Part shown: one piece after another, positions 1-8,791 of the stretch | Position numbering within the stretch: the first letter of the stretch is position 1 | Layout: each line of letters opens with the position of its first letter | NCBI RefSeq assembly: GCF_014230465.1 | Contig: NZ_JAAXCY010000005.1 | Coordinates: forward strand, 124,001 to 188,000 | DNA: 64,000 nt | DNA from: Pseudomonas cremoris | GTDB lineage: Bacteria > Pseudomonadota > Gammaproteobacteria > Pseudomonadales > Pseudomonadaceae | Direction: 5' to 3' | The notes under the pieces: model-generated | Told to the model about the DNA's origin: nothing | Database searches by the model: none | Seen by the model: only the letters and a program-made list of their open reading frames with translations | Made by a program: the position numbers and the translations under genes

Positions 1-2
1 GG

Positions 3-179
3 CTCGACCAGTTGCTGCGCGATGGCGCCGCACAAGGCCGCGATATGCCCGAGCTGATTCGCAGCCCTATCCCTGAGCGTTTCGCGGCGATCAACCTGAG
101 CCCATACGAATTGATCCGTAGCGTTACCCATCTGTACCCGCAGTACGAACGCGAGCAGATGCAACGCATCAACCCCTGA
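3..179 (+). CDS. C-terminal end of an unidentified protein (partial)
   Basis: An open frame runs in from the left edge and gives 58 codons before a TGA, ending 29 bases ahead of the exaC start. The visible residues are mixed polar with a short motif LSPYELIRS and no transmembrane stretch. I do not recognise the family. The short gap and shared strand suggest it may be co-transcribed with exaC, so a role in alcohol or amine oxidation is possible but is only inference from position. Confidence 0.55.
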   Translation, partial: LDQLLRDGAAQGRDMPELIRSPIPERFAAINLSPYELIRSVTHLYPQYEREQMQRINP

Positions 180-208
180 CAACACCCACAACAAACAGAG
201 GCCTCACC

Positions 209-1729
209 ATGATCTACGCCCAACCTGGCACCCCTGGCGCCGTCGTCAATTTCAAGGCGCGCTACGGCAATTACATCGGCGGTGAGTTTGTCGCGCCTAT
301 CGATGGCAACTACTTCACCAACACTTCGCCGGTCACCGGTGAAGTCATCGCCGAATTCCCGCGCTCCACTGCCGCTGATATCGACAAGGCCCTCGACGCT
401 GCCCACGCTGCCGCCGATGCCTGGGGCAAAACCTCGGCCCAGGACCGCTCGTTGGTGCTGCTGAAAATTGCCGACCGCATCGAGCAGAATCTCGAAGTGC
501 TCGCCGTGGCCGAAACCTGGGACAACGGCAAGGCCGTGCGCGAAACCCTCAACGCCGACGTGCCGCTGGCCGCTGACCACTTCCGTTACTTCGCCGGGTG
601 CATCCGTGCCCAGGAAGGCGGCGCGGCCGAGATCAACGAGCTGACCGCCGCGTATCACTTCCATGAGCCCTTGGGCGTAGTCGGGCAGATCATTCCGTGG
701 AACTTCCCGCTGCTGATGGCCGCATGGAAACTGGCGCCGGCGCTGGCTGCCGGTAACTGCATCGTGCTCAAGCCGGCCGAGCAGACGCCGCTGTCGATCA
801 TGGTGTTCGCCGAGCTGATCAATGACCTGCTGCCGCCGGGCGTACTGAACATCGTGCAAGGCTTTGGCCGCGAAGCGGGGGAGGCGTTGGCCACCAGCAA
901 GCGCATCGCCAAGATCGCCTTCACCGGCTCGACCCCGGTGGGCGCGCACATCATGCATGCCGCTGCCGAGAACATCATTCCGTCCACCGTAGAGCTGGGC
1001 GGCAAGTCGCCGAACATCTTCTTCGAAGACATCATGAAGGCTGAGCCTGCGTTTATCGAAAAGGCCGCTGAAGGCTTGGTACTGGCGTTCTTTAACCAGG
1101 GCGAAGTGTGCACCTGCCCGTCGCGGGCGCTGGTGCAGGAGTCGATCTATGACGACTTCATGAAAGTGGTGATGCAGAAAATCGTCAAGATCAAGCGCGG
1201 CAACCCGCTGGACACCGAGACCATGGTGGGTGCCCAGGCGTCCGAGCAGCAATACGACAAGATCCTGTCCTACCTTGAAATCGCCAAGCAAGAAGGTGCG
1301 GTACTGCTGACCGGCGGCGCGGCCGAGCGTTTGGAGGGCGACTTGTCCAGCGGTTATTACATCCAGCCGACCCTGCTCAAGGGCCACAACAAGATGCGCG
1401 TGTTCCAGGAGGAAATCTTTGGCCCGGTGGTGGGCATTACCACCTTCAAGGACGAAGCCGAAGCCCTGGCGATTGCCAACGACAGCGAGTTCGGCCTGGG
1501 CGCTGGCTTGTGGACCCGTGATATCAACCGTGCGTACCGCATGGGCCGGGCGATCAAGGCTGGGCGCGTGTGGACCAACTGCTATCACCTGTACCCGGCG
1601 CATGCGGCGTTTGGGGGCTATAAAAAATCCGGTGTGGGGCGTGAGAACCACAAGATGATGCTGGATCATTACCAACAGACTAAAAACCTGCTGGTGAGCT
1701 ACGACATCAACCCGCTGGGTTTCTTCTAA
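209..1729 (+). CDS. exaC: NAD-dependent acetaldehyde dehydrogenase ExaC
   Basis: Cytoplasmic aldehyde dehydrogenase of 506 residues that would oxidise acetaldehyde to acetate with NAD. The start is an ATG preceded by an AGAGG ribosome site. The ALDH signature is complete: the general-base glutamate lies in ELGGKSPN (E262) and the nucleophile in the motif GEVCTC (C301). A PWNFP motif follows residue 165. It resembles the ExaC/AldB group that works behind PQQ-dependent ethanol dehydrogenases or ethanolamine lyase. The neighbours pqqA, iron alcohol dehydrogenase and sensor kinase match the ethanol-oxidation locus of other pseudomonads, although no quinoprotein dehydrogenase is present in this window. 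Confidence 0.93.
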   Translation: MIYAQPGTPGAVVNFKARYGNYIGGEFVAPIDGNYFTNTSPVTGEVIAEFPRSTAADIDKALDAAHAAADAWGKTSAQDRSLVLLKIADRIEQNLEVLAVAETWDNGKAVRETLNADVPLAADHFRYFAGCIRAQEGGAAEINELTAAYHFHEPLGVVGQIIPWNFPLLMAAWKLAPALAAGNCIVLKPAEQTPLSIMVFAELINDLLPPGVLNIVQGFGREAGEALATSKRIAKIAFTGSTPVGAHIMHAAAENIIPSTVELGGKSPNIFFEDIMKAEPAFIEKAAEGLVLAFFNQGEVCTCPSRALVQESIYDDFMKVVMQKIVKIKRGNPLDTETMVGAQASEQQYDKILSYLEIAKQEGAVLLTGGAAERLEGDLSSGYYIQPTLLKGHNKMRVFQEEIFGPVVGITTFKDEAEALAIANDSEFGLGAGLWTRDINRAYRMGRAIKAGRVWTNCYHLYPAHAAFGGYKKSGVGRENHKMMLDHYQQTKNLLVSYDINPLGFF

Positions 1730-1754
1730 CCCTCAACACTTGAAATGCAATCCA

Positions 1755-1846
1755 ATGTGGGAGCGGGCGTGCTCGCGAAAGCGGTGTGTCAGTGATGGAT
1801 GTGTTGACTGACACGACGCGTTCGCGAGCAAGCCCGCTCCCACATT
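1755..1846. repeat. REP doublet (REPIN)
   Basis: Two inverted copies of the REP core, GTGGGAGCGGGC followed by TGCTCGCGAA, face each other across about 40 bases between exaC and pqqA. The transcribed arms can fold into a long hairpin. The same unit recurs in at least six other intergenic places in this window. Confidence 0.9.
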
Positions 1847-1971
1847 TTGATCTCTGCATGCCTGAGACCAATGCACTGTTCCAACTCCTTCGAAAGTAGC
1901 ATTCGCCTCCCACACCCCCCATGCATTAATGACCAGACCGGAACCCTCCGGCATAACAAGAGGAATACCCT

Positions 1972-2043
1972 ATGTGGACCAAACCCGCGTTTACCGACCT
2001 GCGTATCGGCTTTGAAGTGACCATGTACTTCGCCAGCCGCTGA
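1972..2043 (+). CDS. pqqA: PqqA, PQQ precursor peptide (orphan copy)
   Basis: A 23-codon gene beginning MWTKP and ending with the PqqA signature FEVTMYFASR. The conserved glutamate (E15) and tyrosine (Y19), which PqqE cross-links to build pyrroloquinoline quinone, are both present in the E-V-T-M-Y spacing. An AGAGGAA ribosome site lies just upstream. No pqqB, C, D, E or F gene follows; the next gene is an iron alcohol dehydrogenase. It therefore looks like an extra precursor gene placed in the alcohol-oxidation locus and processed by enzymes encoded elsewhere. Its small size makes it easy to miss in automatic annotation. Confidence 0.9.
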   Translation: MWTKPAFTDLRIGFEVTMYFASR

Positions 2044-2147
2044 TCTCGGGTGCTGCAGGAAGGATGCCTCTTTGGTCTGATTGCAATCGCGGCCGGATCG
2101 GTTAGTGTGGAGCGCATTCTTCCAAAATAATAAGAACAGGCTTTCCA

Positions 2148-3311
2148 ATGAGCCAGACTCTGAGCCAACTGCGTAAATTCGTCTCTCCTGAAATCATCTT
2201 TGGCGCCGGCTGCCGGCACAACGTCGGCAACTACGCGAAGACCTTTGGTGCGCGCAAGGTGCTGGTGGTCAGTGACCCCGGGGTGATCGCCGCCGGTTGG
2301 GTCGCCGATGTGGAAGCCAGCCTGCAAGCCATCGGCATCGACTACTGCCTGTACAGCGCCGTCTCGCCCAACCCGCGTGTTGAAGAAGTGATGACCGGTG
2401 CCGAGGTGTACCGCGAAAACCACTGTGACGTGATCGTCGCCATCGGCGGCGGCAGCCCCATGGACTGCGGCAAGGCCATCGGCATCGTAGTCGCCCACGG
2501 GCGCAGCATTCTCGAATTCGAAGGCGTGGACACCATTCGTGTGCCCAGCCCGCCGCTGATCCTGATACCGACCACGGCAGGCACCTCGGCGGATGTCTCG
2601 CAGTTTGTGATCATTTCCAACCAGCAAGAGCGCATGAAGTTCTCCATCGTCAGTAAGGCGGTGGTGCCGGACGTGTCGCTGATCGACCCGGAAACCACCG
2701 CCAGCATGGACCCGTTCCTGTCGGCCTGTACCGGCATCGACGCGCTGGTGCATGCCATCGAGGCGTTCGTGTCCACTGGGCATGGCCCGCTCACCGACCC
2801 CCACGCGCTTGAAGCCATGCGGCTGATCAACGGCAACCTGGTGCAGATGATCGCCAACCCGACGGACATTGCCCTGCGCGAAAAGATCATGCTCGGTAGC
2901 ATGCAGGCCGGGTTGGCGTTCTCCAATGCGATCCTTGGCGCGGTGCATGCCATGTCCCACAGCCTCGGCGGCTTCCTCGATTTGCCCCACGGGCTGTGCA
3001 ACGCGGTGCTGGTAGAGCATGTGGTGGCGTTCAACTACAGCTCGGCGCCGGAGCGTTTCAAGGTCATTGCCGAAACCTTTGGCATTGACTGCCGGGGCCT
3101 GAACCATCGGCAGATCTGCGGGCGGTTGGTGGAGCACCTGATCGCGTTGAAGCATGCGATTGGCTTCCACGAAACCCTCGGCCTGCATGGTGTGCGCGTG
3201 GCGGATATTCCGTTCCTGTCCGAGCATGCGATGGATGACCCATGCATCCTGACCAACCCGCGAGCGTCGAGCCAGCGTGACGTCGAGGTCGTCTATGGCG
3301 AAGCACTCTGA
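2148..3311 (+). CDS. ercA: Iron-containing alcohol dehydrogenase (ErcA-like)
   Basis: Group III Fe-type alcohol dehydrogenase of 387 residues. The nucleotide-binding GGGSPMDCGKA motif lies near residue 100. The metal-binding region is visible as D-x-x-x-H (GIDALVHAIEAF, about residue 200) and HAMSHSLGGFLDLPHG (about residues 267-283). In P. aeruginosa the equivalent ErcA sits in the ethanol-oxidation regulon beside a sensor kinase and has a regulatory or ancillary role rather than being the main ethanol oxidase. The same arrangement is seen here, with the kinase gene starting inside the last 17 bases of this gene, which implies translational coupling. Confidence 0.9.
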   Translation: MSQTLSQLRKFVSPEIIFGAGCRHNVGNYAKTFGARKVLVVSDPGVIAAGWVADVEASLQAIGIDYCLYSAVSPNPRVEEVMTGAEVYRENHCDVIVAIGGGSPMDCGKAIGIVVAHGRSILEFEGVDTIRVPSPPLILIPTTAGTSADVSQFVIISNQQERMKFSIVSKAVVPDVSLIDPETTASMDPFLSACTGIDALVHAIEAFVSTGHGPLTDPHALEAMRLINGNLVQMIANPTDIALREKIMLGSMQAGLAFSNAILGAVHAMSHSLGGFLDLPHGLCNAVLVEHVVAFNYSSAPERFKVIAETFGIDCRGLNHRQICGRLVEHLIALKHAIGFHETLGLHGVRVADIPFLSEHAMDDPCILTNPRASSQRDVEVVYGEAL

Positions 3312-4665
3312 CGACCCGCAACGTGCGCTTTCAGCGCTGTTGGGCTTGGGCGACCAGTCGGCGCGCAAGAGCCACTACCCGGAACTGACCGCACGTCTGG
3401 ATGAGCTGGAAGCCGAACGCAAGCGCTATATCCGTCTCAACGACGAACTGGAGCAGCGCGTTGCCGCCCGCACCGATGAGCTGCTGGAAGCCAACCTCAA
3501 CCTGCAACAACAGATCGCCCAGCGTGAACAGATCGAGCAGGACCTGCGCGATGCCCGCGATGCTGCCCAGGCCGCCAATCGCAGCAAGGACAAATACCTC
3601 GCAGCCGCCAGCCATGACCTGTTGCAACCGCTCAACGCCGCACGGTTGCTGATCGCCACCTTGCGCGAGCGCACGCTGCCCGACGTCGAGCAGGTGCTGG
3701 TGGAACGCACGCACCAGGCGCTGGAGGGCGCCGAGGATTTGCTGACTGACTTGCTCGACATCTCGCGGCTGGACCAAGCGGCAGTCAAACCGGACGTGGC
3801 GTTGTACCGCTTGGACGAAGTGTTTGCGCCGCTGGTCTCGGAGTTTCAATCGGTGGCTCAGGCGGCCGGATTGAACCTGCGGGTGCACACCGGCGGCTAT
3901 GCGGTGAGTACAGACTTGCGGCTGCTTACGCGCATCCTGCGTAATTTCTTGAGCAATGCCTGCCGCTACACCGACGAGGGTTGCATCCTGTTGGGTGCAC
4001 GCCGCCGCGGTGATTACCTGCGGCTTGAGGTGTGGGACACCGGGCGCGGGATTGCGGCGGATCGGCTGGAGGCGATCTTCCTGGAGTTCAACCAACTCGA
4101 CGTTGGCCGTGCTGCGGATCGCAAGGGCGTGGGGCTGGGGTTGGCGATTGTGGAGCGCATCGCCGAGATCCTCGGTTATCCGATTGCCGTGCATTCCTGG
4201 CCGGGGCGAGGCTCGATGTTCAGCATCGAAGTGCCCCTGAGTGACGAGATGCCGCTGCCGATCAGCCAACTGCCAGTGCTGCCGACCACCGGCAACCCAC
4301 TGCCGGGACGGCGGTTGCTGGTGATCGATAACGAGATGAGCATCCTTGACAGCATGCAGGCGCTGCTCGGTCAGTGGGGGTGTGAAGTGCTGACCGCCAC
4401 CGATCAGGCCGGCGCGTTACAGGTGTTGCAGGGCAGGGCGCCGGAGTTGATTCTGGCGGACTATCACCTTGACCATGGGGTGGTCGGTTGCGAAGTGGTC
4501 AAGCACTTGCGCGAGCATTTCGGGTGCAAGATTCCGGCGGTGATCATCACCGCCGACCGCACCGACCAATGCCGCCGCGCCTTGAGTCGTCTTGAAGCGC
4601 CGTTGCTGAACAAACCGGTCAAGCCTGGCAAGTTGCGGGCGGTGTTGAGCCAGTTATTGGCCTAG
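3295..4665 (+). CDS. Hybrid sensor histidine kinase (ErcS'/NahK-like)
   Basis: A 456-residue soluble hybrid kinase. The start chosen is the ATG inside the end of the preceding dehydrogenase gene. Residues 20-95 form a charged coiled coil. The HisKA phospho-acceptor is H107 in ASHDLLQPLNAARL. The ATPase domain has an N box (RNFLSNACRYT) and G boxes (DTGRGI, GVGLGLAIV). A receiver domain follows with its acceptor aspartate at D389 in ILADYH and the conserved lysine in LNKPVKPG. There is no transmembrane segment or PAS domain, so the signal is probably intracellular or comes from partner proteins. Position next to ercA supports a role in alcohol-dependent regulation. Confidence 0.88.
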   Translation: MAKHSDDPQRALSALLGLGDQSARKSHYPELTARLDELEAERKRYIRLNDELEQRVAARTDELLEANLNLQQQIAQREQIEQDLRDARDAAQAANRSKDKYLAAASHDLLQPLNAARLLIATLRERTLPDVEQVLVERTHQALEGAEDLLTDLLDISRLDQAAVKPDVALYRLDEVFAPLVSEFQSVAQAAGLNLRVHTGGYAVSTDLRLLTRILRNFLSNACRYTDEGCILLGARRRGDYLRLEVWDTGRGIAADRLEAIFLEFNQLDVGRAADRKGVGLGLAIVERIAEILGYPIAVHSWPGRGSMFSIEVPLSDEMPLPISQLPVLPTTGNPLPGRRLLVIDNEMSILDSMQALLGQWGCEVLTATDQAGALQVLQGRAPELILADYHLDHGVVGCEVVKHLREHFGCKIPAVIITADRTDQCRRALSRLEAPLLNKPVKPGKLRAVLSQLLA

Positions 4666-4729
4666 GTCAATGCGTCGCAGGAGGCGTTGCCCTATGCTCA
4701 AGGCCTGATCTAGAGCCTTGGAGCATCCC

Positions 4730-6193
4730 ATGAGCGCGGCACCCTTCAAATTACCCCTGGGCCTGGTGGTCGCCGTATTGGTGATGGCTGGCGTGCTGCT
4801 GTTGCCGCTGCCAGCCGACTTGCCGGTGGCCGGGCATCGCATGCTGGCGATCCTCGCGTTTGCGGTAGTGGTGTGGATCACCGAGGCGGTGTCCTATGAA
4901 GCCAGCGCGATCATGATCACCTCGTTGATGGCGTTTCTGCTGGGCACCGCGCCGTCGTTGCAAGACCCCGCGCACCTGATCGGCACCAGCCCGGCCATCA
5001 GCATGGCACTGACCGGGTTCTCCAACCCGGCGCTGGCGTTGGTGGCAGGCGCGCTGTTTATCGCCGCCGCCATGACCCACACCGGCCTGGACCGGCGTAT
5101 TGCACTGGTGACCCTGAGCCGGGTCGGCACCAGCACCCGGCGCATCCTGCTGGGGGCGATTGCGGTGACTATCCTGCTCAGCCTGGTGGTGCCCAGCGCC
5201 ACGGCGCGCAGTGCCTGCGTGGTGCCGATCATGATGGGGGTGATTGCCGCGTTCGGCGTGGATAAACGCTCGAACATCGCCGCCGGCATCATGATCGTGG
5301 TGGCCCAGGGCACCAGCATCTGGAACGTCGGCATCCAGACCGCCGCTGCGCAGAACCTGCTCACCGTGGGCTTCATGGACAAGATGCTCGGCCAGCGCGT
5401 GTCGTGGATCGACTGGCTGATCGCGGGCGCGCCGTGGGCGTTGATCATGTCGGCGGTGTTGCTGTTTTTGGTGCTCAAGCTGCTGCCTCCGGAAACCGAC
5501 AGTATTCCAGGCGGCAAGGAAGCGGTGGCGCAGTCGCTCGTGGAGATTGGCCCGATGACCGGGCCGCAGAAACGCCTGCTGAGCGTGTCCGTGCTGTTAC
5601 TGCTGGCCTGGGCCACGGAAGGGCGCCTGCACAGTTTTGACACCACCTCGACCACCTATGCAGGCCTGGTGTTCCTGCTGATGCCGGGGATCGGCGTGAT
5701 GACCTGGAAGGATGTGCAATCGCGCATTCCGTGGGGCACGGTGATTGTGTTTGGGGTGGGTATCAGCCTGGGTACGGCGTTGCTGACCACTCAGGCGGGG
5801 CAGTGGCTGGGCTCCCAAGTGGTGGCGCACACCGGGTTGGATCAGGTCGGGCCGTTGGGCGTGTTTGCGATTTTGGGGGCATTCCTGATCTTGATTCACT
5901 TGGGTTTTGCCAGCGCCACGGCGTTGACCTCGGCGTTGTTGCCTATTTTGATCGCGGTGTTGCAGACCTTGCCGGGGGATTTCAGCCGGTTGGGCATGAC
6001 CATGTTGCTGGGGTTTGTGATGAGCTACGGGTTTATCCTGCCGATCAATGCGCCGCAGAATATGGTGTGTTTGGGAACCGGGACGTTCACGGCGCGGCAG
6101 TTTGCCAAGGTGGGGATTTTGGTGACGCTGGTGGGGTATGGGTTGATGCTGGTGTTCGCTGCGACTTATTGGAGTTGGTTGGGTTGGATCTGA
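4730..6193 (+). CDS. SLC13/DASS-family anion:sodium symporter
   Basis: An inner-membrane protein of 487 residues with about 12 hydrophobic segments. It matches the divalent-anion:Na+ symporter family by its overall pattern and the paired polar re-entrant regions (VPSATARSACVVPIM near residue 165 and the C-terminal LPINAPQNMVCLGTG). The start is the ATG preceded by GGAG at six bases; a longer TTG start is possible but has no better ribosome site. Substrates in the family are dicarboxylates, citrate, sulfate or taurine-like anions, and the sequence alone does not decide. It follows the kinase gene by 64 bases on the same strand. Confidence 0.85.
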   Translation: MSAAPFKLPLGLVVAVLVMAGVLLLPLPADLPVAGHRMLAILAFAVVVWITEAVSYEASAIMITSLMAFLLGTAPSLQDPAHLIGTSPAISMALTGFSNPALALVAGALFIAAAMTHTGLDRRIALVTLSRVGTSTRRILLGAIAVTILLSLVVPSATARSACVVPIMMGVIAAFGVDKRSNIAAGIMIVVAQGTSIWNVGIQTAAAQNLLTVGFMDKMLGQRVSWIDWLIAGAPWALIMSAVLLFLVLKLLPPETDSIPGGKEAVAQSLVEIGPMTGPQKRLLSVSVLLLLAWATEGRLHSFDTTSTTYAGLVFLLMPGIGVMTWKDVQSRIPWGTVIVFGVGISLGTALLTTQAGQWLGSQVVAHTGLDQVGPLGVFAILGAFLILIHLGFASATALTSALLPILIAVLQTLPGDFSRLGMTMLLGFVMSYGFILPINAPQNMVCLGTGTFTARQFAKVGILVTLVGYGLMLVFAATYWSWLGWI

Positions 6194-6468
6194 TCCTCTA
6201 TGGCGGTGGGTTGGTTGGTGTACATATCCGTTGTTTAAGTAACGGCTGATTATGGTTTCGCCCTTACAGCGACTTACTTTTGGAAAAGAGCCCGGAATGC
6301 CGGCCCAGCCAAAAGTAAGCAAAAGGGCTCTTGCCCCAACACTCGGCACCTCGCCTAGGCTCGGTGTGCCCACGCTCCAAAGCCTGCGTTGACGGGGCGC
6401 TCCCAGATCAAAAGCAAGAGCGCGGCGGCCTTAGAGCCGACCGGTTTTTTGTGCCGATCACCGTTCAA

Positions 6469-6556
6469 ATGTGGGAGCTGGCTTGCCTGCGATGGCTTCA
6501 ACTGGGTGTGCCTGATGGACCGAGTTGTCCGCATCGCAGGCAAGCCAGCTCCCACA
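6469..6556. repeat. REP doublet, GGAGCTGGCTTGCCTGCGA variant
   Basis: Inverted arms GTGGGAGCTGGCTTGCCTGC and its complement enclose about 35 bases. This is a sequence variant of the main REP family in the window, differing in the stem (CTGGCTTGCCTGC rather than CGGGCTTGCTCGC). Confidence 0.85.
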
Positions 6557-6599
6557 GAAAAGCAGGTTTCACAGGGTAAGGAGGCCGGACACGGTCAAA

Positions 6600-6695
6600 A
6601 AATGTGGGAGCGGGCTTGCTCGCGAATGCGGTGGATCAGCCAATGAATTTGTTGACTGACACACTGCATTCGCGAGCAAGCCCGCTCCCACATTT
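6600..6695. repeat. REP doublet (REPIN)
   Basis: Standard arms GTGGGAGCGGGCTTGCTCGC in inverted orientation, 45 bases downstream of the variant doublet. It sits at the centre of the larger inverted-repeat island. Confidence 0.9.
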
Positions 6696-7147
6696 GGATC
6701 TCCATTTGTCAGATAGACAGCGGTCTGCCCTGGCTCCGGCTTTTGATCTGGTTTGTGATCTTGATCTTAGGCGCCCCGTTAAACCACGCTGGCCGAACGC
6801 AGGCTTGAATCCGTGGGTAACCCGGCAGGACGCCGGGTTAGCCGCCCCGCGCCATGGATGGCGCGTGGCGGCGGCCCACGGATTCAAGCCTTCGTTCGGG
6901 CACACCGAGCCTAGGCGAGGTGCCGAGTGGTGGGGCAAGAGCCCTTTGGTTACTTTGGGGCTCTTTTCCAAAGTGACCCGCTGTAAAAGCGGAACCATAG
7001 GAGGCCGTTACCCAAACAACGGATATGTACTCCACCCCAACCCCCCAACCCCCCAACTTCACGATGGCAAGATGAACTCCCCTCAGGTTTACTACTCTCT
7101 GAGTATGGTTTTACCGGCATCCCCCGTCGGGTCATCTAGGTCAGCGA

Positions 7148-8791
7148 ATGAACAAATTCACCCCCCACACCTGGGAACCCCACGAGCGACCGAGCCTGCC
7201 CGGTTCGCCGTCGACCCCGTTGCACCCCACGCACAAGCGTTGGCTGTTCGCGATGGTCGGCGTTCTTGTCGCGATCACCGGGGGCTTGGGCAACGCGCTG
7301 GTCATCGCCAACCTGCAATACCTGCAAGGCGCACTCGGCGCGACCACCGCCGAAATGGCCTGGCTGCCCGCCGCCTACGTGATGACCAACGTCTGCATGA
7401 ACCTGCTGCTGGTGAAGTTTCGCCAACAATTCGGCCTGCGGGCATTTACCGAGGTGTTCCTGGTGCTTTACGCGCTGGTGACCTTCGGGCATTTGTTCGT
7501 CAACGACCTCAGTTCGGCCATTGCGGTACGGGCCGCCCACGGCATGGTGGGGGCGGCGCTCAGCTCGTTGGGCTTGTACTACATGATCCAGGCGTTTCCG
7601 GCCAAGTGGCGCTTGAAGGCGTTGGTATTGGGGTTGGGCACCGCGCAGTTGGCGTTGCCGTTGGCGCGGTTGTTCTCCGAAGATTTGCTGCAAATCGCCG
7701 AGTGGCGCGGGTTGTACCTGTTCGAGTTGGGCATGGCGCTAATCTGCCTGGGTTGCGTGTTCCTGCTCAAGTTACCGCCGGGTGACCGCTTCAAGACGTT
7801 TGAAAAACTCGACTTCCTCACCTTCGCCATTCTTGCTACCGGCGTGGCGCTGTTGTGTGCGGTGTTGTCCCTGGGGCGTATCGACTGGTGGCTGGAAGCA
7901 CCCTGGATCGGCGTGGCCTCGGCCTGCTCGCTGGTGCTGATCATGACTGGCCTGGCCATCGAGCATAACCGCGCGAACCCGATACTGATGACGCGCTGGT
8001 TGGGCAGCGGCGTGATGATCCGCCTGGCACTGGCGGTGATCCTGATTCGCATGGTGCTGTCGGAGCAGTCCACCGGCGCGGTGGGGTTCATGCAGATGTT
8101 GAACATGAGCTACCAGCAGATGCACACGCTGTACGTAGTCATGCTGGCCGGGGCGATTGCCGGGTTGGTGGTCAGCGCGTTGACCATCAACCCGGCGCAC
8201 TTGCTGATGCCGCTGGTTATCTCCTTGGCGTTGATGGCCACAGGCTCGGTGATGGACAGCTTCTCCAGCAACCTGACCCGCCCGGAAAACCTGTATATCA
8301 GCCAGTTCCTGCTAGGCTTCGGCGGTACGTTCTTCCTGGGGCCGACCATGGTGCTGGGCACCAAGAACGTGCTGACCAACCCGCGCAACCTGGTGAGTTT
8401 CTCGGTGATGTTCGGCATTTGCCAGAACCTCGGCGGCTTGATTGGCGCCGCATTGCTGGGCACGTTCCAGATCGTGCGGGAGAAATTCCATTCCAGCATG
8501 ATCGTCGAACACCTGACCCTGCTCGACCCGCGTGTGGCGGCGCGGGTCAGCAGTGGCGGTTCGGCCTACGGCGGCATCATTGCCGACCCCGAGCTGCGCA
8601 ACTTGATGGGCATCCGCAGCCTGGCCACGGCGGCCACCCGTGAGGCGAATGTGATGGCCTACAACGATGTCTTCATGCTGATCGCGATCATCGCGATGCT
8701 GACCATGATCTGGATCTTTATCCGCAGTCTGTGGCTGATGAGCACTACCAAAGCAGCCACTCCCGTTCAACCCAGCGGCGCACCTTCATGA
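7148..8791 (+). CDS. MFS transporter, DHA2 (EmrB-like) drug/proton antiporter
   Basis: A 547-residue inner-membrane protein with about 14 hydrophobic segments after a 30-residue polar N-terminus, typical of the 14-helix DHA2 family. It would export a toxic compound using the proton gradient. The start is an ATG with an AGGT ribosome site seven bases upstream. Its stop overlaps the start of the next gene in the ATGA arrangement. That gene encodes an EmrA-like adaptor, so the two proteins very likely form an EmrAB-type pump. No outer-membrane channel is adjacent, so a shared TolC-type channel would be needed. The substrate cannot be read from the sequence. Confidence 0.88.
   Translation: MNKFTPHTWEPHERPSLPGSPSTPLHPTHKRWLFAMVGVLVAITGGLGNALVIANLQYLQGALGATTAEMAWLPAAYVMTNVCMNLLLVKFRQQFGLRAFTEVFLVLYALVTFGHLFVNDLSSAIAVRAAHGMVGAALSSLGLYYMIQAFPAKWRLKALVLGLGTAQLALPLARLFSEDLLQIAEWRGLYLFELGMALICLGCVFLLKLPPGDRFKTFEKLDFLTFAILATGVALLCAVLSLGRIDWWLEAPWIGVASACSLVLIMTGLAIEHNRANPILMTRWLGSGVMIRLALAVILIRMVLSEQSTGAVGFMQMLNMSYQQMHTLYVVMLAGAIAGLVVSALTINPAHLLMPLVISLALMATGSVMDSFSSNLTRPENLYISQFLLGFGGTFFLGPTMVLGTKNVLTNPRNLVSFSVMFGICQNLGGLIGAALLGTFQIVREKFHSSMIVEHLTLLDPRVAARVSSGGSAYGGIIADPELRNLMGIRSLATAATREANVMAYNDVFMLIAIIAMLTMIWIFIRSLWLMSTTKAATPVQPSGAPS

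Larger units (their letters stand above)
6221..7028. repeat. Composite inverted-repeat island without genes
   Basis: This 950-bp gap between the symporter and the efflux genes is built from nested repeats. Outer arms of about 150 bp (roughly 6221-6371 and, inverted, 6900-7028) share TACATATCCGTTGTTT, ACAGCG, GGAAAAGAGCCC, and CTCGGCACCTCGCCTAGGC. Inside them, GACGGGGCGC and the AGATCAAAAGC stretch also recur inverted. The centre carries two REP doublets. The right arm holds additional hairpins (around 6811-6880, with CCCGGC/GCCGGG and CGCGCCAT/ATGGCGCG). Long open frames across it are not coding: they run through the repeats and into the next gene in the wrong frame. Confidence 0.85.

Noticed and set aside
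1926..3368. A 480-codon open frame on the minus strand
   Set aside because: It mirrors the iron alcohol dehydrogenase gene; its composition is typical of antisense frames in high-GC DNA, with many H, R and Q.
6604..7785. A 393-codon open frame on the plus strand
   Set aside because: It runs through REP arms and the inverted-repeat island and then into the MFS gene in the wrong frame; no family resemblance and no ribosome site.
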